Source of the DNA: an uncultured Pelagimonas sp.
GTDB taxonomy: Bacteria; Pseudomonadota; Alphaproteobacteria; Rhodobacterales; Rhodobacteraceae
DNA: 64,000 bases
Assembly: GCF_947498515.1 (NCBI RefSeq)
Contig: NZ_CANMKO010000006.1
Location: 186,001 to 250,000 of the forward strand
Direction: 5' to 3'
Below, piece by piece: positions 26,783-35,123 of the stretch. The notes under the pieces were generated by a model. That model saw nothing but the letters and a program-made list of their open reading frames with translations. It made no database searches and was not told the DNA's origin. Position numbers and translations under genes: made by a program. Within the stretch, counting starts at the first letter, position 1; each line of letters begins with the position of its first letter.

Positions 26783-27238
26783 TTATTTTCTGACCCAACT
26801 TTCTTGAATGTCGCAGCCCGCGCGGCGCAACAACACGGACACCGGGCATTTCTCTCCAGTGATCCGTTGCAGCTCAGCAATCTTGTGATCGCTTGCATCG
26901 GTATCAAGGATCACCTTCAGCTCGATCACAGGAAATGGCGCCCCAATCTCGGCCTTCCCAAACACGCCCCGCGTGTCAAAGTGTCCGCAGATTTCAAATT
27001 CCATGCCACGCAGGTCGATCTTGAGAAGACCCGCGACGTAGTTGGCGATCACATTGGTGCAGCCCAAAAACGACGACAGCATGGTTTCCAAGGGCGTCGC
27101 AAAAAGATTGGTGCCGCCGCGCTCTGGTGGTTCGTCGGTCGTGACGACCTTGCCCCGCGCCACCATCTCGGTCCGCGCATGGGTGATCGCGTGCCCTTGC
27201 ACATCGATCTTAAATAGATCTGGCATGACATGTGCCAT
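26783..27238 (-). CDS. OsmC/Ohr-family thiol peroxidase-like protein
   Basis: 151 residues of the OsmC fold. The two family cysteines are present, C60 in SSFLGCTN and C131 in GEKCPVS, as is the arginine/glutamate pair region (PPERGGTN). Members reduce organic hydroperoxides in the cytoplasm; several carbohydrate operons carry an OsmC paralogue of uncertain substrate. Third gene after tautomerase and SMP-30, 77 bases downstream, on the same strand. Its retention of both cysteines argues for redox activity. Confidence 0.88.
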   Translation of the reverse strand: MAHVMPDLFKIDVQGHAITHARTEMVARGKVVTTDEPPERGGTNLFATPLETMLSSFLGCTNVIANYVAGLLKIDLRGMEFEICGHFDTRGVFGKAEIGAPFPVIELKVILDTDASDHKIAELQRITGEKCPVSVLLRRAGCDIQESWVRK

Positions 27239-27315
27239 CAGTATCTCCTAATTGAAGCAGTTTGGGAGTGGCGGCACCAGATAGCCTTTGTGAAAAGGCG
27301 GGTCCGGCGCGCCGT

Positions 27316-28206
27316 TTAAAATAGCGCAAGCCCCGGCGTTTTGACTTTGATCCGGTAGATCGAGGTCGAAGACGTGAAGTAGAGGTCCGTCAGATCATCA
27401 CCGCCCCAAGCAAAGTTGGCGGTAAACTCTTGCATTCGGATCACACCCAGTGTTTCGCCCGCTGGGGTGATCACATGAACACCCCCCGGCCCGGTGCAAT
27501 ACACATTGCCTTTGCTGTCGATCTTCATACCGTCGGGATGGCCTTCGCCTTCGCCGGTCGTCACCTCAACCCACACCTCACCGCCGGTGGCACTGCCATC
27601 TTCGGCAATATCAAACCGGCGAATGTGTTTGTGTTCTGTGTCGTTCACATAGAGAATTTTGTGGTCCAGCGAGAAACACAAACCGTTGGGCTGTGCGAAG
27701 TCATCCGCCAATTGGTTGATGGTCTTGCCATCGGGTGTCACGCAATAGACGCCCTGTTTACCCATATCCAAATCACGCTCGACGCCAAAGTAATCCAAGC
27801 GCCCATAGGTTGGATCGGTGAAGTAGATCAGCCCATCTTTTCCAACCACGATGTCATTTGGGCTGTTGAGCTCTTTGCCATCATAATGCGTTGCCAGCGT
27901 CGTGATGGTGCCATCGGCTTCGGTCCGCGTCACCGAACTTGTCGCGTGCTGACAGGTGAGCATGCGGCCCTCGGCGTCGTATGTATTGCCGTTGCCCATA
28001 TTGCTGGGCTTGCGGAAAGACACCACTTTGCCATCTGCCCCGAGCCGGAAAAGTTCATTGCCGGGGATGTCAGAAAACGTCAGATGCTTTTCGACGGGGT
28101 GCCAAATCGGGCCTTCGGTGAACAGGAAACCCCCTGCCACTTTCTCCAAAACCGGATCGGCATCCACGATCTCATGCATACCTTCAAGGCGCACGTCGAT
28201 GCTCAT
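27316..28206 (-). CDS. SMP-30/gluconolactonase-family lactonase
   Basis: 296-residue six-bladed beta-propeller of the SMP-30/gluconolactonase/LRE group. Predicted metal ligands are E31 (FTEGPIW), the asparagine in NSPNDIVV and the aspartate in HPDGMKID; ITFTDPTYG-like and QPNGLCFS segments are typical. It would open an aldonolactone to the aldonate. There is no signal peptide, so it acts in the cytoplasm. It overlaps the tautomerase gene by four bases and shares that unit's upstream palindrome, placing lactone hydrolysis in the same regulon as TRAP uptake and DgoK. Confidence 0.92.
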   Translation of the reverse strand: MSIDVRLEGMHEIVDADPVLEKVAGGFLFTEGPIWHPVEKHLTFSDIPGNELFRLGADGKVVSFRKPSNMGNGNTYDAEGRMLTCQHATSSVTRTEADGTITTLATHYDGKELNSPNDIVVGKDGLIYFTDPTYGRLDYFGVERDLDMGKQGVYCVTPDGKTINQLADDFAQPNGLCFSLDHKILYVNDTEHKHIRRFDIAEDGSATGGEVWVEVTTGEGEGHPDGMKIDSKGNVYCTGPGGVHVITPAGETLGVIRMQEFTANFAWGGDDLTDLYFTSSTSIYRIKVKTPGLALF

Positions 28207-28412
28207 GGTTTAACCCTCAGCTCTTTGACGCGTTCGCCGCCAGCAAACCAATCCACGTCTTCGACCTCTTCAAAGACAACCCAGACATTTTCCTTTGGAA
28301 TACCTGCGGCCTCTGACAGCGTATTGGTCACTGCCGTTTGCACCTGCTCTTTGATGCCCTTTGGGTCATGCTCGATAACTTGTTTAACGATCCGAATGTT
28401 GACAAACGGCAT
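28203..28412 (-). CDS. Tautomerase (4-oxalocrotonate tautomerase family)
   Basis: 69 residues, the size of a short 4-OT-type subunit. The start MPFVNIRIV leaves the catalytic amino-terminal proline after methionine removal, so ATG 28412 is used; GGGAGG stands before it. The upstream frame extension to 28460 would bury that proline and is rejected. The family interconverts keto and enol forms of 2-oxo acids. First gene of the tautomerase/SMP-30/OsmC unit, 136 bases from a TTGCGG palindrome. Confidence 0.9.
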   Translation of the reverse strand: MPFVNIRIVKQVIEHDPKGIKEQVQTAVTNTLSEAAGIPKENVWVVFEEVEDVDWFAGGERVKELRVKP

Positions 28413-28547
28413 CGGCGTCCTCCCGTAATCTTTACGACACGGAGTAGAACCCGGTGTCATATCCTCATGTTGAGATCAGATTAGGGAGGTCATTTTGGTG
28501 CGTCTGCGTCAGCTCACGCAGCAATTGAACGGGGAAGCACATCACAC

Positions 28548-28563
28548 TTGCGGGTTCCCGCAA
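28548..28563. promoter_or_regulatory. TTGCGG-N4-CCGCAA perfect palindrome upstream of the tautomerase operon
   Basis: Perfect inverted repeat, extended to CTTGCGG/CCGCAAG at 28547-28564, in the gap between the response-regulator stop (28581) and the tautomerase start (28412). The central bases differ (GTTC here, AGAC at the other two sites) while both arms are kept, as expected of a protein-binding site. Confidence 0.65.
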
Positions 28564-28580
28564 GACTCTGAGCAAAAACA

Positions 28581-29312
28581 TTATTCGCCCTGAGAAGACA
28601 GCCAGTCTTGCAAGTTTTTTTCCTCGCGGCGCAACGCGTCTGCATTGAGAATTCCCTGAGACAAAGCAAGGGAAATAGCCCGTGTTCTGGAATTGAAACT
28701 CGGGCCCCATGGACCGGCGGGAAGGTCCCCCTTTTCCAGACCAAGCTTTTGGTAGAGGTGCTGCAACCGGCTTTGCGCCCCGCGTAGCGACACATGTCGC
28801 CGAGCGGCGATGGCCTTGTCGGTCAACCCTAGGCACAGGTCAACAAGGGCCTCGAATTCCAGCTCGCTGAGACCAGAAAGCCGATCCCCTGCCCGTTGCT
28901 GAACACTGCGAACTTCGCGGTCGATCACACATTGCTCGGCGATAAAGACCCCTTGCAACGCCAGCTTTAGCTGCTCTTCTGGGGCGGATTTCAGGATATA
29001 GCCATAGACGGCCTCGGGCGGCACAATCTTAGTGATACCCCGAATATAAGCTTCTTCTGTGTAGTTGGACCAAAACAGAATTTTTGTGTGCGGCTTGCGG
29101 GCCCAAATGCTTTTGGCCACCTCGACGCCTGTCACCTTGGGCATTTGCAGATCAAGCACCACAGAATCAAAGTCGGACGCTCCAAACGCGGCAATGGCAT
29201 CCTCGCCATCGGCGGCCGTGATCAGCTCATCCAGCTCTGGCAAGGTATCGCGTGACACACCTTCGAGAAAGGATCGGTGGAGCTTGTCGTCTTCGGCAAT
29301 CAATAAGCGCAT
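28581..29312 (-). CDS. NarL/LuxR-type response regulator
   Basis: 243 residues. The receiver domain (about 1-125) has the acidic pocket E7-D8-D9, phospho-acceptor D54 (VLDLQMP), S82 and K109 (LKSAPEE). A C-terminal LuxR-like helix-turn-helix begins near residue 150 (LSELEFEALVDLCLG, then KAIAARRHVSLRGAQSRLQHLYQKLGL). An unusual loop (EKGDLPAGPWGPSF) of about a dozen residues separates the recognition helix from the last helix (RTRAISLAL). It is encoded 21 bases after the histidine kinase and is the likely binder of the TTGCGG palindromes. Confidence 0.9.
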   Translation of the reverse strand: MRLLIAEDDKLHRSFLEGVSRDTLPELDELITAADGEDAIAAFGASDFDSVVLDLQMPKVTGVEVAKSIWARKPHTKILFWSNYTEEAYIRGITKIVPPEAVYGYILKSAPEEQLKLALQGVFIAEQCVIDREVRSVQQRAGDRLSGLSELEFEALVDLCLGLTDKAIAARRHVSLRGAQSRLQHLYQKLGLEKGDLPAGPWGPSFNSRTRAISLALSQGILNADALRREEKNLQDWLSSQGE

Positions 29313-29333
29313 TCAATTTCCTGTTTGGTAAGG

Positions 29334-30653
29334 TCAATCCGCGTCCCGAACTTCAGTCCCGGATGACATGGGAACAGTGATCAAAACGCGTGTCCCTTTT
29401 GGGGCGTTCAAACGATCAAACAAGACCGAAGCCGAGATCAAATCGGCACGGGTCTTGATGTTGCCGATCCCGCTCAGTGAGTGCAAATCCATATCCTGAA
29501 TGCCGGTACCATCGTCCTCAATGGTCACGCTCATATTGCCCCCCTGCTGGGCGATACGAACATTGATCCGGCTACAATTCGCATGTTTCAAGGCGTTATT
29601 TACCGCTTCTTGCACGATGCGGTACATCGCCGTTCTGACGGTGTCTTGTAGGTGATCCATCTTGCCATCAGTCAGGTCTTGGACATGCATGTTCATTGGG
29701 CGACGTGTGTTGCGCAGGCATCGCTGCAAATGGGCGTCGACGGCTTCGGAAAAGCCAAACATCTGAAGCACACCCGGCTTCATATCTTCGACAATGCCGC
29801 GCACGTCCTCGAGGCAATGATCCAACTCCTCTTGGATGTCAGCAAGCTCTTTGGACGCCTCAGGTGACCCGCCTTCGATCCCAGACATTCGTCGACGGAT
29901 GCGCGCCAAATCTGCCAAGGTTTGATCATGCAAATCCATCCCAAGCCGTTGACGCTCGCGCTCCATGCCTTCGGTCAGTTGCAAAGCGCCAATGCGCAAA
30001 GAGCGTTCGCGCCCCGTGGCTTCAATTTCTGCAATGGCCGAGTCCTTGGCCTCTTTTCCTCTCTCCAAGGCAAAAAGATAGGCAGAGACCAAATCCGCAG
30101 CCCCTTGGGCCAATACGACCAATTCCTCGTTGTAGAAACTCTTCTTATGGCTGGAAATCGCCAGTGATCCGATCAATTCCCCCTGCACCCGCAGCGGAAC
30201 AACAATGCGGCTGTGCAGATTGGCTTGAAACAGCGGTTCACTGTCGGCCCCTTCGAAATGAAAGCGAGGATCGGTCCACGCGTCATCCGTCAAGATATAG
30301 GGGAGATCGCCCCGCAGCACATCGCGAATTGGGCTTTCTTCTGTTGGCGTTGCGGGGTTTTGGGTGTGGCTCCAGGATGTGTGCATCCGAGCCTCATAAC
30401 AAATCTGCGTCCCGGTTGGGTGCAGCAACACAATATCAAGGTGATCATGGGCAATGAGCGCGCGCAGCCGGTTGGCAAAATTCTCGAGAACCAGCTCATA
30501 GTCTGTCGGGCCCGCAATGGCCCGCGCAATTGACAAATAGCAATCTAATGCTTCTGCGGCGTTCGGCATTACGGCATACACCCCTTCCTCGGGTGCAATC
30601 AGTTGACCATAATCTTGTTTCTCTTTCAACGTAGCCTCTTGAGTTTCGGTCAA
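29334..30653 (-). CDS. Cytosolic GAF-domain histidine kinase (NarX/DegS type)
   Basis: 439 residues without membrane helices. A GAF domain spans about 45-195, a helical linker follows, then a HisKA_3 dimerisation domain with the phospho-acceptor H242 in LGMDLHDQTLADLARIR. The ATPase domain has the N-box EAVNNALKHA and G-box DDGTGI. The sensor therefore reads an internal ligand, plausibly an intermediate of the sugar-acid route. TTG 30653 is chosen with GAGGG six bases ahead. It lies nine bases after dgoK and before the response regulator, all on the minus strand. Confidence 0.9.
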   Translation of the reverse strand: MTETQEATLKEKQDYGQLIAPEEGVYAVMPNAAEALDCYLSIARAIAGPTDYELVLENFANRLRALIAHDHLDIVLLHPTGTQICYEARMHTSWSHTQNPATPTEESPIRDVLRGDLPYILTDDAWTDPRFHFEGADSEPLFQANLHSRIVVPLRVQGELIGSLAISSHKKSFYNEELVVLAQGAADLVSAYLFALERGKEAKDSAIAEIEATGRERSLRIGALQLTEGMERERQRLGMDLHDQTLADLARIRRRMSGIEGGSPEASKELADIQEELDHCLEDVRGIVEDMKPGVLQMFGFSEAVDAHLQRCLRNTRRPMNMHVQDLTDGKMDHLQDTVRTAMYRIVQEAVNNALKHANCSRINVRIAQQGGNMSVTIEDDGTGIQDMDLHSLSGIGNIKTRADLISASVLFDRLNAPKGTRVLITVPMSSGTEVRDAD

Positions 30654-30662
30654 AAATCGCCC

Positions 30663-31577
30663 TCAAACAGCTTCTGTTGTCATGGTGGAAATCTGCACAA
30701 CCGACCGCATCCCTTGGATGATCGCCTGCGCATCATCATAGATATGCGGACACATTCCACACGCTTCCAAAGCGATCTGATATAGACGCGCGTTTTCGCG
30801 ATCTCCGATGATGACCACATCTCGATTGCGCCACATGTCTTGAACGGCCGCGATCTCAGCCCCGATAAGAAGCCCCGACAAGCGCGCTTTTAGAACTTCA
30901 TTTGGTGTTCCGTTCAACAAGGCCTGCGGGCGCAGGCTGAACAATTTGGCTGTGATCCCAGAGGGATCAGAAAACGCTGTTTCAATTGCACCCAGAAATG
31001 CCGCACCATCCCAAGACGGGCTTTTTGTGCAAAAACGCAGCACAGAGTGATTTGCCAGAAGACCAAACAATTCTCCGGTCATAAATGTGGTGAAAGACCG
31101 GATTTCGCCTTTCTCAACCTGAACCCATTTGGAATGGGTTCCCGGCAGGCAAAAGACTCCGTTGAAGTTTGGATTTTCCGCTAGATATCCGGCAATCTGG
31201 GTCTCTTCGCCGCGCATGACGTCTTCTGGCTGGCGCTGGCAGACGCCGGGTACAATCCGCACAGACAGGCGTGGGTCTTTTACAAAAACAGATACCACGC
31301 GTTCAGGAGACACAGGAAGGCATGGCACCTCAGAATATGGGGCTTCTACCCAACCTTGCTTCGCGCCGACCATCCCGCAAGCCACAACAGGTGTGACACG
31401 ATCATTTGATAACCACGGCTCGATGATCGCAAGCAAAGTGGGTTCGAATTCACCCGGAAGCAATTGGGACATACCCATATTGCTTTCGATACGATCCACA
31501 ATCTGATTGCCATCACCAACGGCATAAGCGCTTAAATTGGTTGTCCCCCAGTCAAGGGCTACCCATTGAATCCTCAT
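30663..31577 (-). CDS. dgoK: 2-dehydro-3-deoxygalactonokinase (DgoK family)
   Basis: 304-residue kinase. The phosphate-binding start VALDWGTTNLSAYAV and segments such as VVACGMVGAKQGW, FCLPGTHSKWV and FMTGELFGLL are those of DgoK. It phosphorylates 2-keto-3-deoxygalactonate with ATP. The frame opens 51 codons upstream, but ATG 31577 lies behind GGAGAAGAAATT and starts the conserved core. No KDPGal aldolase gene is linked to it here, which is unusual because dgoK often neighbours dgoA. It heads an operon with the kinase/regulator pair, 104 bases from a TTGCGG palindrome. Confidence 0.9.
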   Translation of the reverse strand: MRIQWVALDWGTTNLSAYAVGDGNQIVDRIESNMGMSQLLPGEFEPTLLAIIEPWLSNDRVTPVVACGMVGAKQGWVEAPYSEVPCLPVSPERVVSVFVKDPRLSVRIVPGVCQRQPEDVMRGEETQIAGYLAENPNFNGVFCLPGTHSKWVQVEKGEIRSFTTFMTGELFGLLANHSVLRFCTKSPSWDGAAFLGAIETAFSDPSGITAKLFSLRPQALLNGTPNEVLKARLSGLLIGAEIAAVQDMWRNRDVVIIGDRENARLYQIALEACGMCPHIYDDAQAIIQGMRSVVQISTMTTEAV

Positions 31578-31680
31578 AATTTCTTCTCCAACAGGTTGTT
31601 CTAGTTGCCCTGTCGCACGGGCTTCATCTCCTATGTGTCGAAATTGGGGGCACCCGGAAACTGCGATATGCGCAGCAAAT

Positions 31681-31696
31681 TTGCGGAGACCCGCAA
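31681..31696. promoter_or_regulatory. TTGCGG-N4-CCGCAA palindrome upstream of dgoK
   Basis: Perfect inverted repeat with arms TTTGCGG (31680-31686) and CCGCAAA (31691-31697), spacer AGAC. It sits in the 211-base gap between the hydroxyacid dehydrogenase stop and dgoK. It shares a 16-base identical stretch, 31680-31695, with 26719-26734. Confidence 0.65.
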
Positions 31697-31788
31697 ACGT
31701 GTTTCTAGGATGTGGCCTTATCTCAGCCAACTGATTGCGACGACATGGATCATGAAAAAGAAGGTTCGTTTCAAGAGAAGCGGTGAGC

Positions 31789-32757
31789 TTAGTTCAGTAG
31801 TCGCAGCGGACCGCCATTTTGCCACGCGCCGATGTTCTCCACAGCTTGGCCATAGGCCAACTGGAACAACTCCTGAACTACGTAGCCAGTATGCCCAGTC
31901 AGGGTCACATTCGACAACTTTCGCAAAGGGTGATCAGCGGGCAAAGGTTCAGCGTCATAGACATCCAAGGCAGCGCCTGAAATCGCCCCGTTCTCAAGGC
32001 AGTTAATCAAGGATTTTTCATCAATGATCGGCCCGCGCGACGTGTTCACAAGGTAGGCGGTGGGCTTCATCAAGGACAAGGTCTTCTCGTTGACCAAGCC
32101 TCTCGTCGATGAGCTTAAAACCATATGGATCGTTAGAAAATCAGATGTTTTGAAAAGTGCCTCTTGGTCAACAAACGTGGCACCATGTTCCTGCGCTTTT
32201 TGAGCCGTCAGGTTCGGACTCCAAGCGATGACCTTCATGTCAAACGCCTGCGCTGCCCGGGCCATTTTTGCGCCGATTTTACCAAGCCCCAGAATTCCCA
32301 AGGTCTTGCCATGCAAACCGACACCCGTGTGGGCCTGCCAACCCCCAGATACCATTGCGTGATGTTCGGCCGGTATTTGTTTGGCATGCGCCATCAAAAG
32401 GGCCCAGCTATGTTCAAAGGCCGCGTAGGGGGTCATTTGCGTGCCGCAAACATCAATGCCCTTCGCCCGCGCTGCCTCCATATCAATGCTAAAATTGCGC
32501 ATGCCGGTTGTGACGAGCAATTTCAGATTGGGGAGCTGATCTATGAGCGATTTAGGAAACGGGGTACGCTCTCTCATTGCAACGAGGACGTCATAGGGGG
32601 CCAGAGCCAAAGCGCGCTCGGCTTCCGTTTCCATCATCGACGGGGTGATTTGAGAAAGCTGCACATCTTGCAGCGCATGCCAGTCGGCGGCGGCTTGTGC
32701 GGCAGAGGTGTAGTCGTCCAAAATCGCGATCCGCAGTGGGCTTTTTGAAGTGGGCAC
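31789..32757 (-). CDS. D-2-hydroxyacid dehydrogenase family protein
   Basis: 322-323 residues. The NAD(P) site is LGILGLGKIGAKMARAA; the catalytic triad reads as R in NTSRGPIID, E in YDAEPLP and H in LTGHTGYV. These enzymes reduce 2-keto acids or oxidise D-2-hydroxy acids in the cytoplasm. GTG 32757 is chosen because GGAGG precedes it; the frame to 32832 carries no homology. It follows the dual winged-helix GntR gene by 29 bases, so the two are probably one operon divergent from the tct genes, and it may act on the acid imported by TctCBA. Confidence 0.9.
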   Translation of the reverse strand: MPTSKSPLRIAILDDYTSAAQAAADWHALQDVQLSQITPSMMETEAERALALAPYDVLVAMRERTPFPKSLIDQLPNLKLLVTTGMRNFSIDMEAARAKGIDVCGTQMTPYAAFEHSWALLMAHAKQIPAEHHAMVSGGWQAHTGVGLHGKTLGILGLGKIGAKMARAAQAFDMKVIAWSPNLTAQKAQEHGATFVDQEALFKTSDFLTIHMVLSSSTRGLVNEKTLSLMKPTAYLVNTSRGPIIDEKSLINCLENGAISGAALDVYDAEPLPADHPLRKLSNVTLTGHTGYVVQELFQLAYGQAVENIGAWQNGGPLRLLN

Positions 32758-32786
32758 GCATTTTCCTCCGATCATTGGTTGAGAGG

Positions 32787-33707
32787 TCAATCCTCTGCGG
32801 CAGTCAGATGAGAATCTGCAGCCCAAGTCCAAGCTAGAGGCGATTTTCGTTTGAGCGCGCCGCTAAGATGTTGGCGCATCCGGAAAGAGGCATCCACGGT
32901 GTTGCCCCGTTCCAAAAGCGACAGAATTTCCAGATGCTCGGTGCATTGTTCGATCAGACGATCGCGGTTCACCTCTGCGCGGTATTCCATCAAGCGCCGC
33001 ATCCGGTTGACCCGTTGCAGGGCCATAAGAAAGAAAGGATTGCCGGAAAGTTTGATCAGCTCTTCGTGAAACAGTGCCCCATTGGACAGGAGAGTTTCTC
33101 CCGGTGCTTTAGATATCTCCATTTCAAGCATGTTTTCCTGAATGCGCCGCTGCTCCTCGAGAACTTTGTGATTTAACTCGAAGGACGGTTCCAACATTGC
33201 CGCCGGTTCAATTGCCATTCGGAAACGGTAGATTTCATCAAAAGCTTCTGGTGTTTTGGCAACGGGCAAAAAGCGCCAACCGTAGCCCTCTTTGCGTTCG
33301 GCCCATCCCTCACGGGTTGCGCGTACCAGCAACTCGCCAACATGGGCTTTCGTCCAATTATATTTCTGGCGCAGGAACTGTTCGGTGACTTCTTCCGGAA
33401 GTTCGTTTCTAAGCCAATCCGCCGCCAAAACTTGATAGTCGTCAGCCTCGCTTTCGCCCTCTTGCGCCAAAGCCGCTTGAGCAGATGCAGGAATTTCATC
33501 GGCGACAAAATAGCCCCGGTTGGGCCGGCGGATAAGCACGCTCTGAACTTCCAACGCCTCCAAAGCTTCTCGGATCGGGGTACGTGAAACACCATAGCGA
33601 TCCGCCAGCTGTTGCGCGCTGATATGACTGCCCAACGCCACATTGCCCGCAACAATATCTTGAAGCAGGCGGTTTGAAATCTTTGAGGCCAGAGCATTGG
33701 CGCGCAT
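32787..33707 (-). CDS. GntR/FCD-type regulator with a second winged-helix segment
   Basis: 306 residues, 70-90 longer than usual for a FCD-GntR protein. Residues 1-70 are a standard GntR winged helix (LADRYGVSRTPIREALEAL, VLIRRPNRGYFV). Residues about 90-150 look like a second winged helix (VLAADWLRNELPEEVTEQFL, HVGELLVRATREGWAERK, YGWRFLPV). The FCD-like ligand domain follows from about 160 (EIYRFRMAIEPAA, LFHEELIKLS, CTEHLEIL). It diverges from the tct operon across a 417-base gap and is the natural candidate regulator of both sides. Confidence 0.85.
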   Translation of the reverse strand: MRANALASKISNRLLQDIVAGNVALGSHISAQQLADRYGVSRTPIREALEALEVQSVLIRRPNRGYFVADEIPASAQAALAQEGESEADDYQVLAADWLRNELPEEVTEQFLRQKYNWTKAHVGELLVRATREGWAERKEGYGWRFLPVAKTPEAFDEIYRFRMAIEPAAMLEPSFELNHKVLEEQRRIQENMLEMEISKAPGETLLSNGALFHEELIKLSGNPFFLMALQRVNRMRRLMEYRAEVNRDRLIEQCTEHLEILSLLERGNTVDASFRMRQHLSGALKRKSPLAWTWAADSHLTAAED

Positions 33708-34018
33708 CTTGTCATGTTCTCCTTGGTCCCGGTGCAGGCGTATCGGCGGTCAAATTGCATTTGCGCGTAACACAGGGGCGTTCTTTTGGATTTTAAATCA
33801 TGAAAAGCCAAAAAATGTGGATTTGCAATGGTCGAATTAGGGGGCGTACCCGTCTTGGAAGCAATTTCCACGGTTCTCGGCAGGAGTTGAACCACGGAAC
33901 GTCTATGTTTCTTGACAGGTTTGGGTGGGGATTTTTCAGTATAATTACCAGCGCTTAACAACTGAGAGGCGATGGCGAGGTTGGTTTTCAAAGTGCTCAC
34001 TTTGCTTTTTCAAACCCT

Positions 34019-34043
34019 AAAAGCCAATTTATGATTGGCTTTT
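34019..34043. promoter_or_regulatory. AAAAGCCAAT inverted repeat in the GntR/tctC divergent gap
   Basis: The gap 33708-34124 has no gene. Arms 34019-34028 and 34034-34043 are perfect over 10 bases around a five-base loop, 81 bases before tctC. A further half-site AAAAGCCAA lies at 33803-33811 near the regulator gene. Recurrence near both promoters favours an operator for the 32787-33707 regulator; a transcript-end hairpin is less likely because no plus-strand gene precedes it. Confidence 0.5.
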
Positions 34044-34124
34044 GATTGACCAATGTGCAATCAAATAGAGGCGAGGCGAGATTCGTCTTGCTTCGACATA
34101 CACACATTCAGGGGAGGAGAACCT

Positions 34125-35114
34125 GTGTTCACTAAATTCACTCGCATCGGTGTATTCGCGGTGGCAGCCACATTGGCAGGCGCGACTGGGGGTATGGCCG
34201 ACGGCTTCAAAGCGGAAAGCCCACAATGTATAGCGCCGTCTAACCCAGGTGGCGGTTGGGATTTCATTTGCCGCACAACAGCGAAATACCTGTTTGATCT
34301 CGGCGTCATCGAAGACTCTATGCAGGTCACCAATATGTCCGGTGGTGGCGGCGGTGTGGCCTTTGCCCACGTCACCAAAGAACGCAATGAAGACAACAAC
34401 TTGATTGTCGCCGCGTCCATGAGCACCAGCGCACGCATCGCGCAGGGCATCTATGAAGGTGCAGAGCAGGACGACGTGCATTTCCTCGCCACATTTGGCG
34501 CAGAATACGGCGCGATTGCCGTGCGCGCAGACTCCCCGTTTCAAACTCTCAAAGACATGATGGATGCCATTCTGGAAGATCCACGGTCGGTCGGCATTGC
34601 AGGCGGCTCCTCTGTTGGCAGCTTTGACCACATCAAGCCGATGTTGGTTGCCCGCGAGGCAGGCATGGATGATGTCACCAAGCTGAAATACGTGTCCTTT
34701 GATGGCGGTGGCGAAGCGATGACCGGCTTGCTTTCTGGTGCCACCGAAGCGCTATCGGGCGATTTCTCGGAGATGCTGGGCTTCTTGGAATCCGGTGACA
34801 TCCGTATCATCGGGATCATGGCCCCAGAGCGCCTGAAAAACTATCCGGATATCCCAACGGCAAAAGAGCTGGGTTATGACGTTGTGGGTGCCAACTGGCG
34901 TGGTCTTTATATGCCCGCAGGCGCGTCTGATGAGGCCAAAGAATTCTGGTCAAACGCCATCAAAACAATGGCTGCCGATCCGGAATTCCAAGCAACCCTC
35001 GAAGCCGCTGCAATCGCCCCGTTCAACAATTTCGGCGACGATATGTACAACTTTGTGGCTGGCAGCATCGCAGATGTAACCAAGCTCTCCAAAGACATCG
35101 GTATCATCCAATAA
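34125..35114 (+). CDS. tctC: Tripartite tricarboxylate transporter binding protein (TctC)
   Basis: 329-residue periplasmic protein of the TctC/BUG family. A signal peptide (FTKFTRIGVFAVAATLAG..., cut near GGMADG) precedes the mature protein, which shows IAPSNPGGGWDFICRTTAKYL and VTNMSGGGGGVAFAHV, the ligand-loop features of the family. GTG 34125 lies behind GGGGAGGAG; the longer frame from 34053 would spoil the signal peptide. It captures a carboxylated substrate for TctAB. First gene of a seven-gene catabolic run. Confidence 0.93.
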   Translation: MFTKFTRIGVFAVAATLAGATGGMADGFKAESPQCIAPSNPGGGWDFICRTTAKYLFDLGVIEDSMQVTNMSGGGGGVAFAHVTKERNEDNNLIVAASMSTSARIAQGIYEGAEQDDVHFLATFGAEYGAIAVRADSPFQTLKDMMDAILEDPRSVGIAGGSSVGSFDHIKPMLVAREAGMDDVTKLKYVSFDGGGEAMTGLLSGATEALSGDFSEMLGFLESGDIRIIGIMAPERLKNYPDIPTAKELGYDVVGANWRGLYMPAGASDEAKEFWSNAIKTMAADPEFQATLEAAAIAPFNNFGDDMYNFVAGSIADVTKLSKDIGIIQ

Positions 35115-35123
35115 TCCAACGAC

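Noticed and set aside
33173-34000. 275-codon minus-strand frame over the GntR regulator gene
   Set aside because: It is another frame of the real gene at 32787-33707 and has a low-complexity, basic composition without domains.
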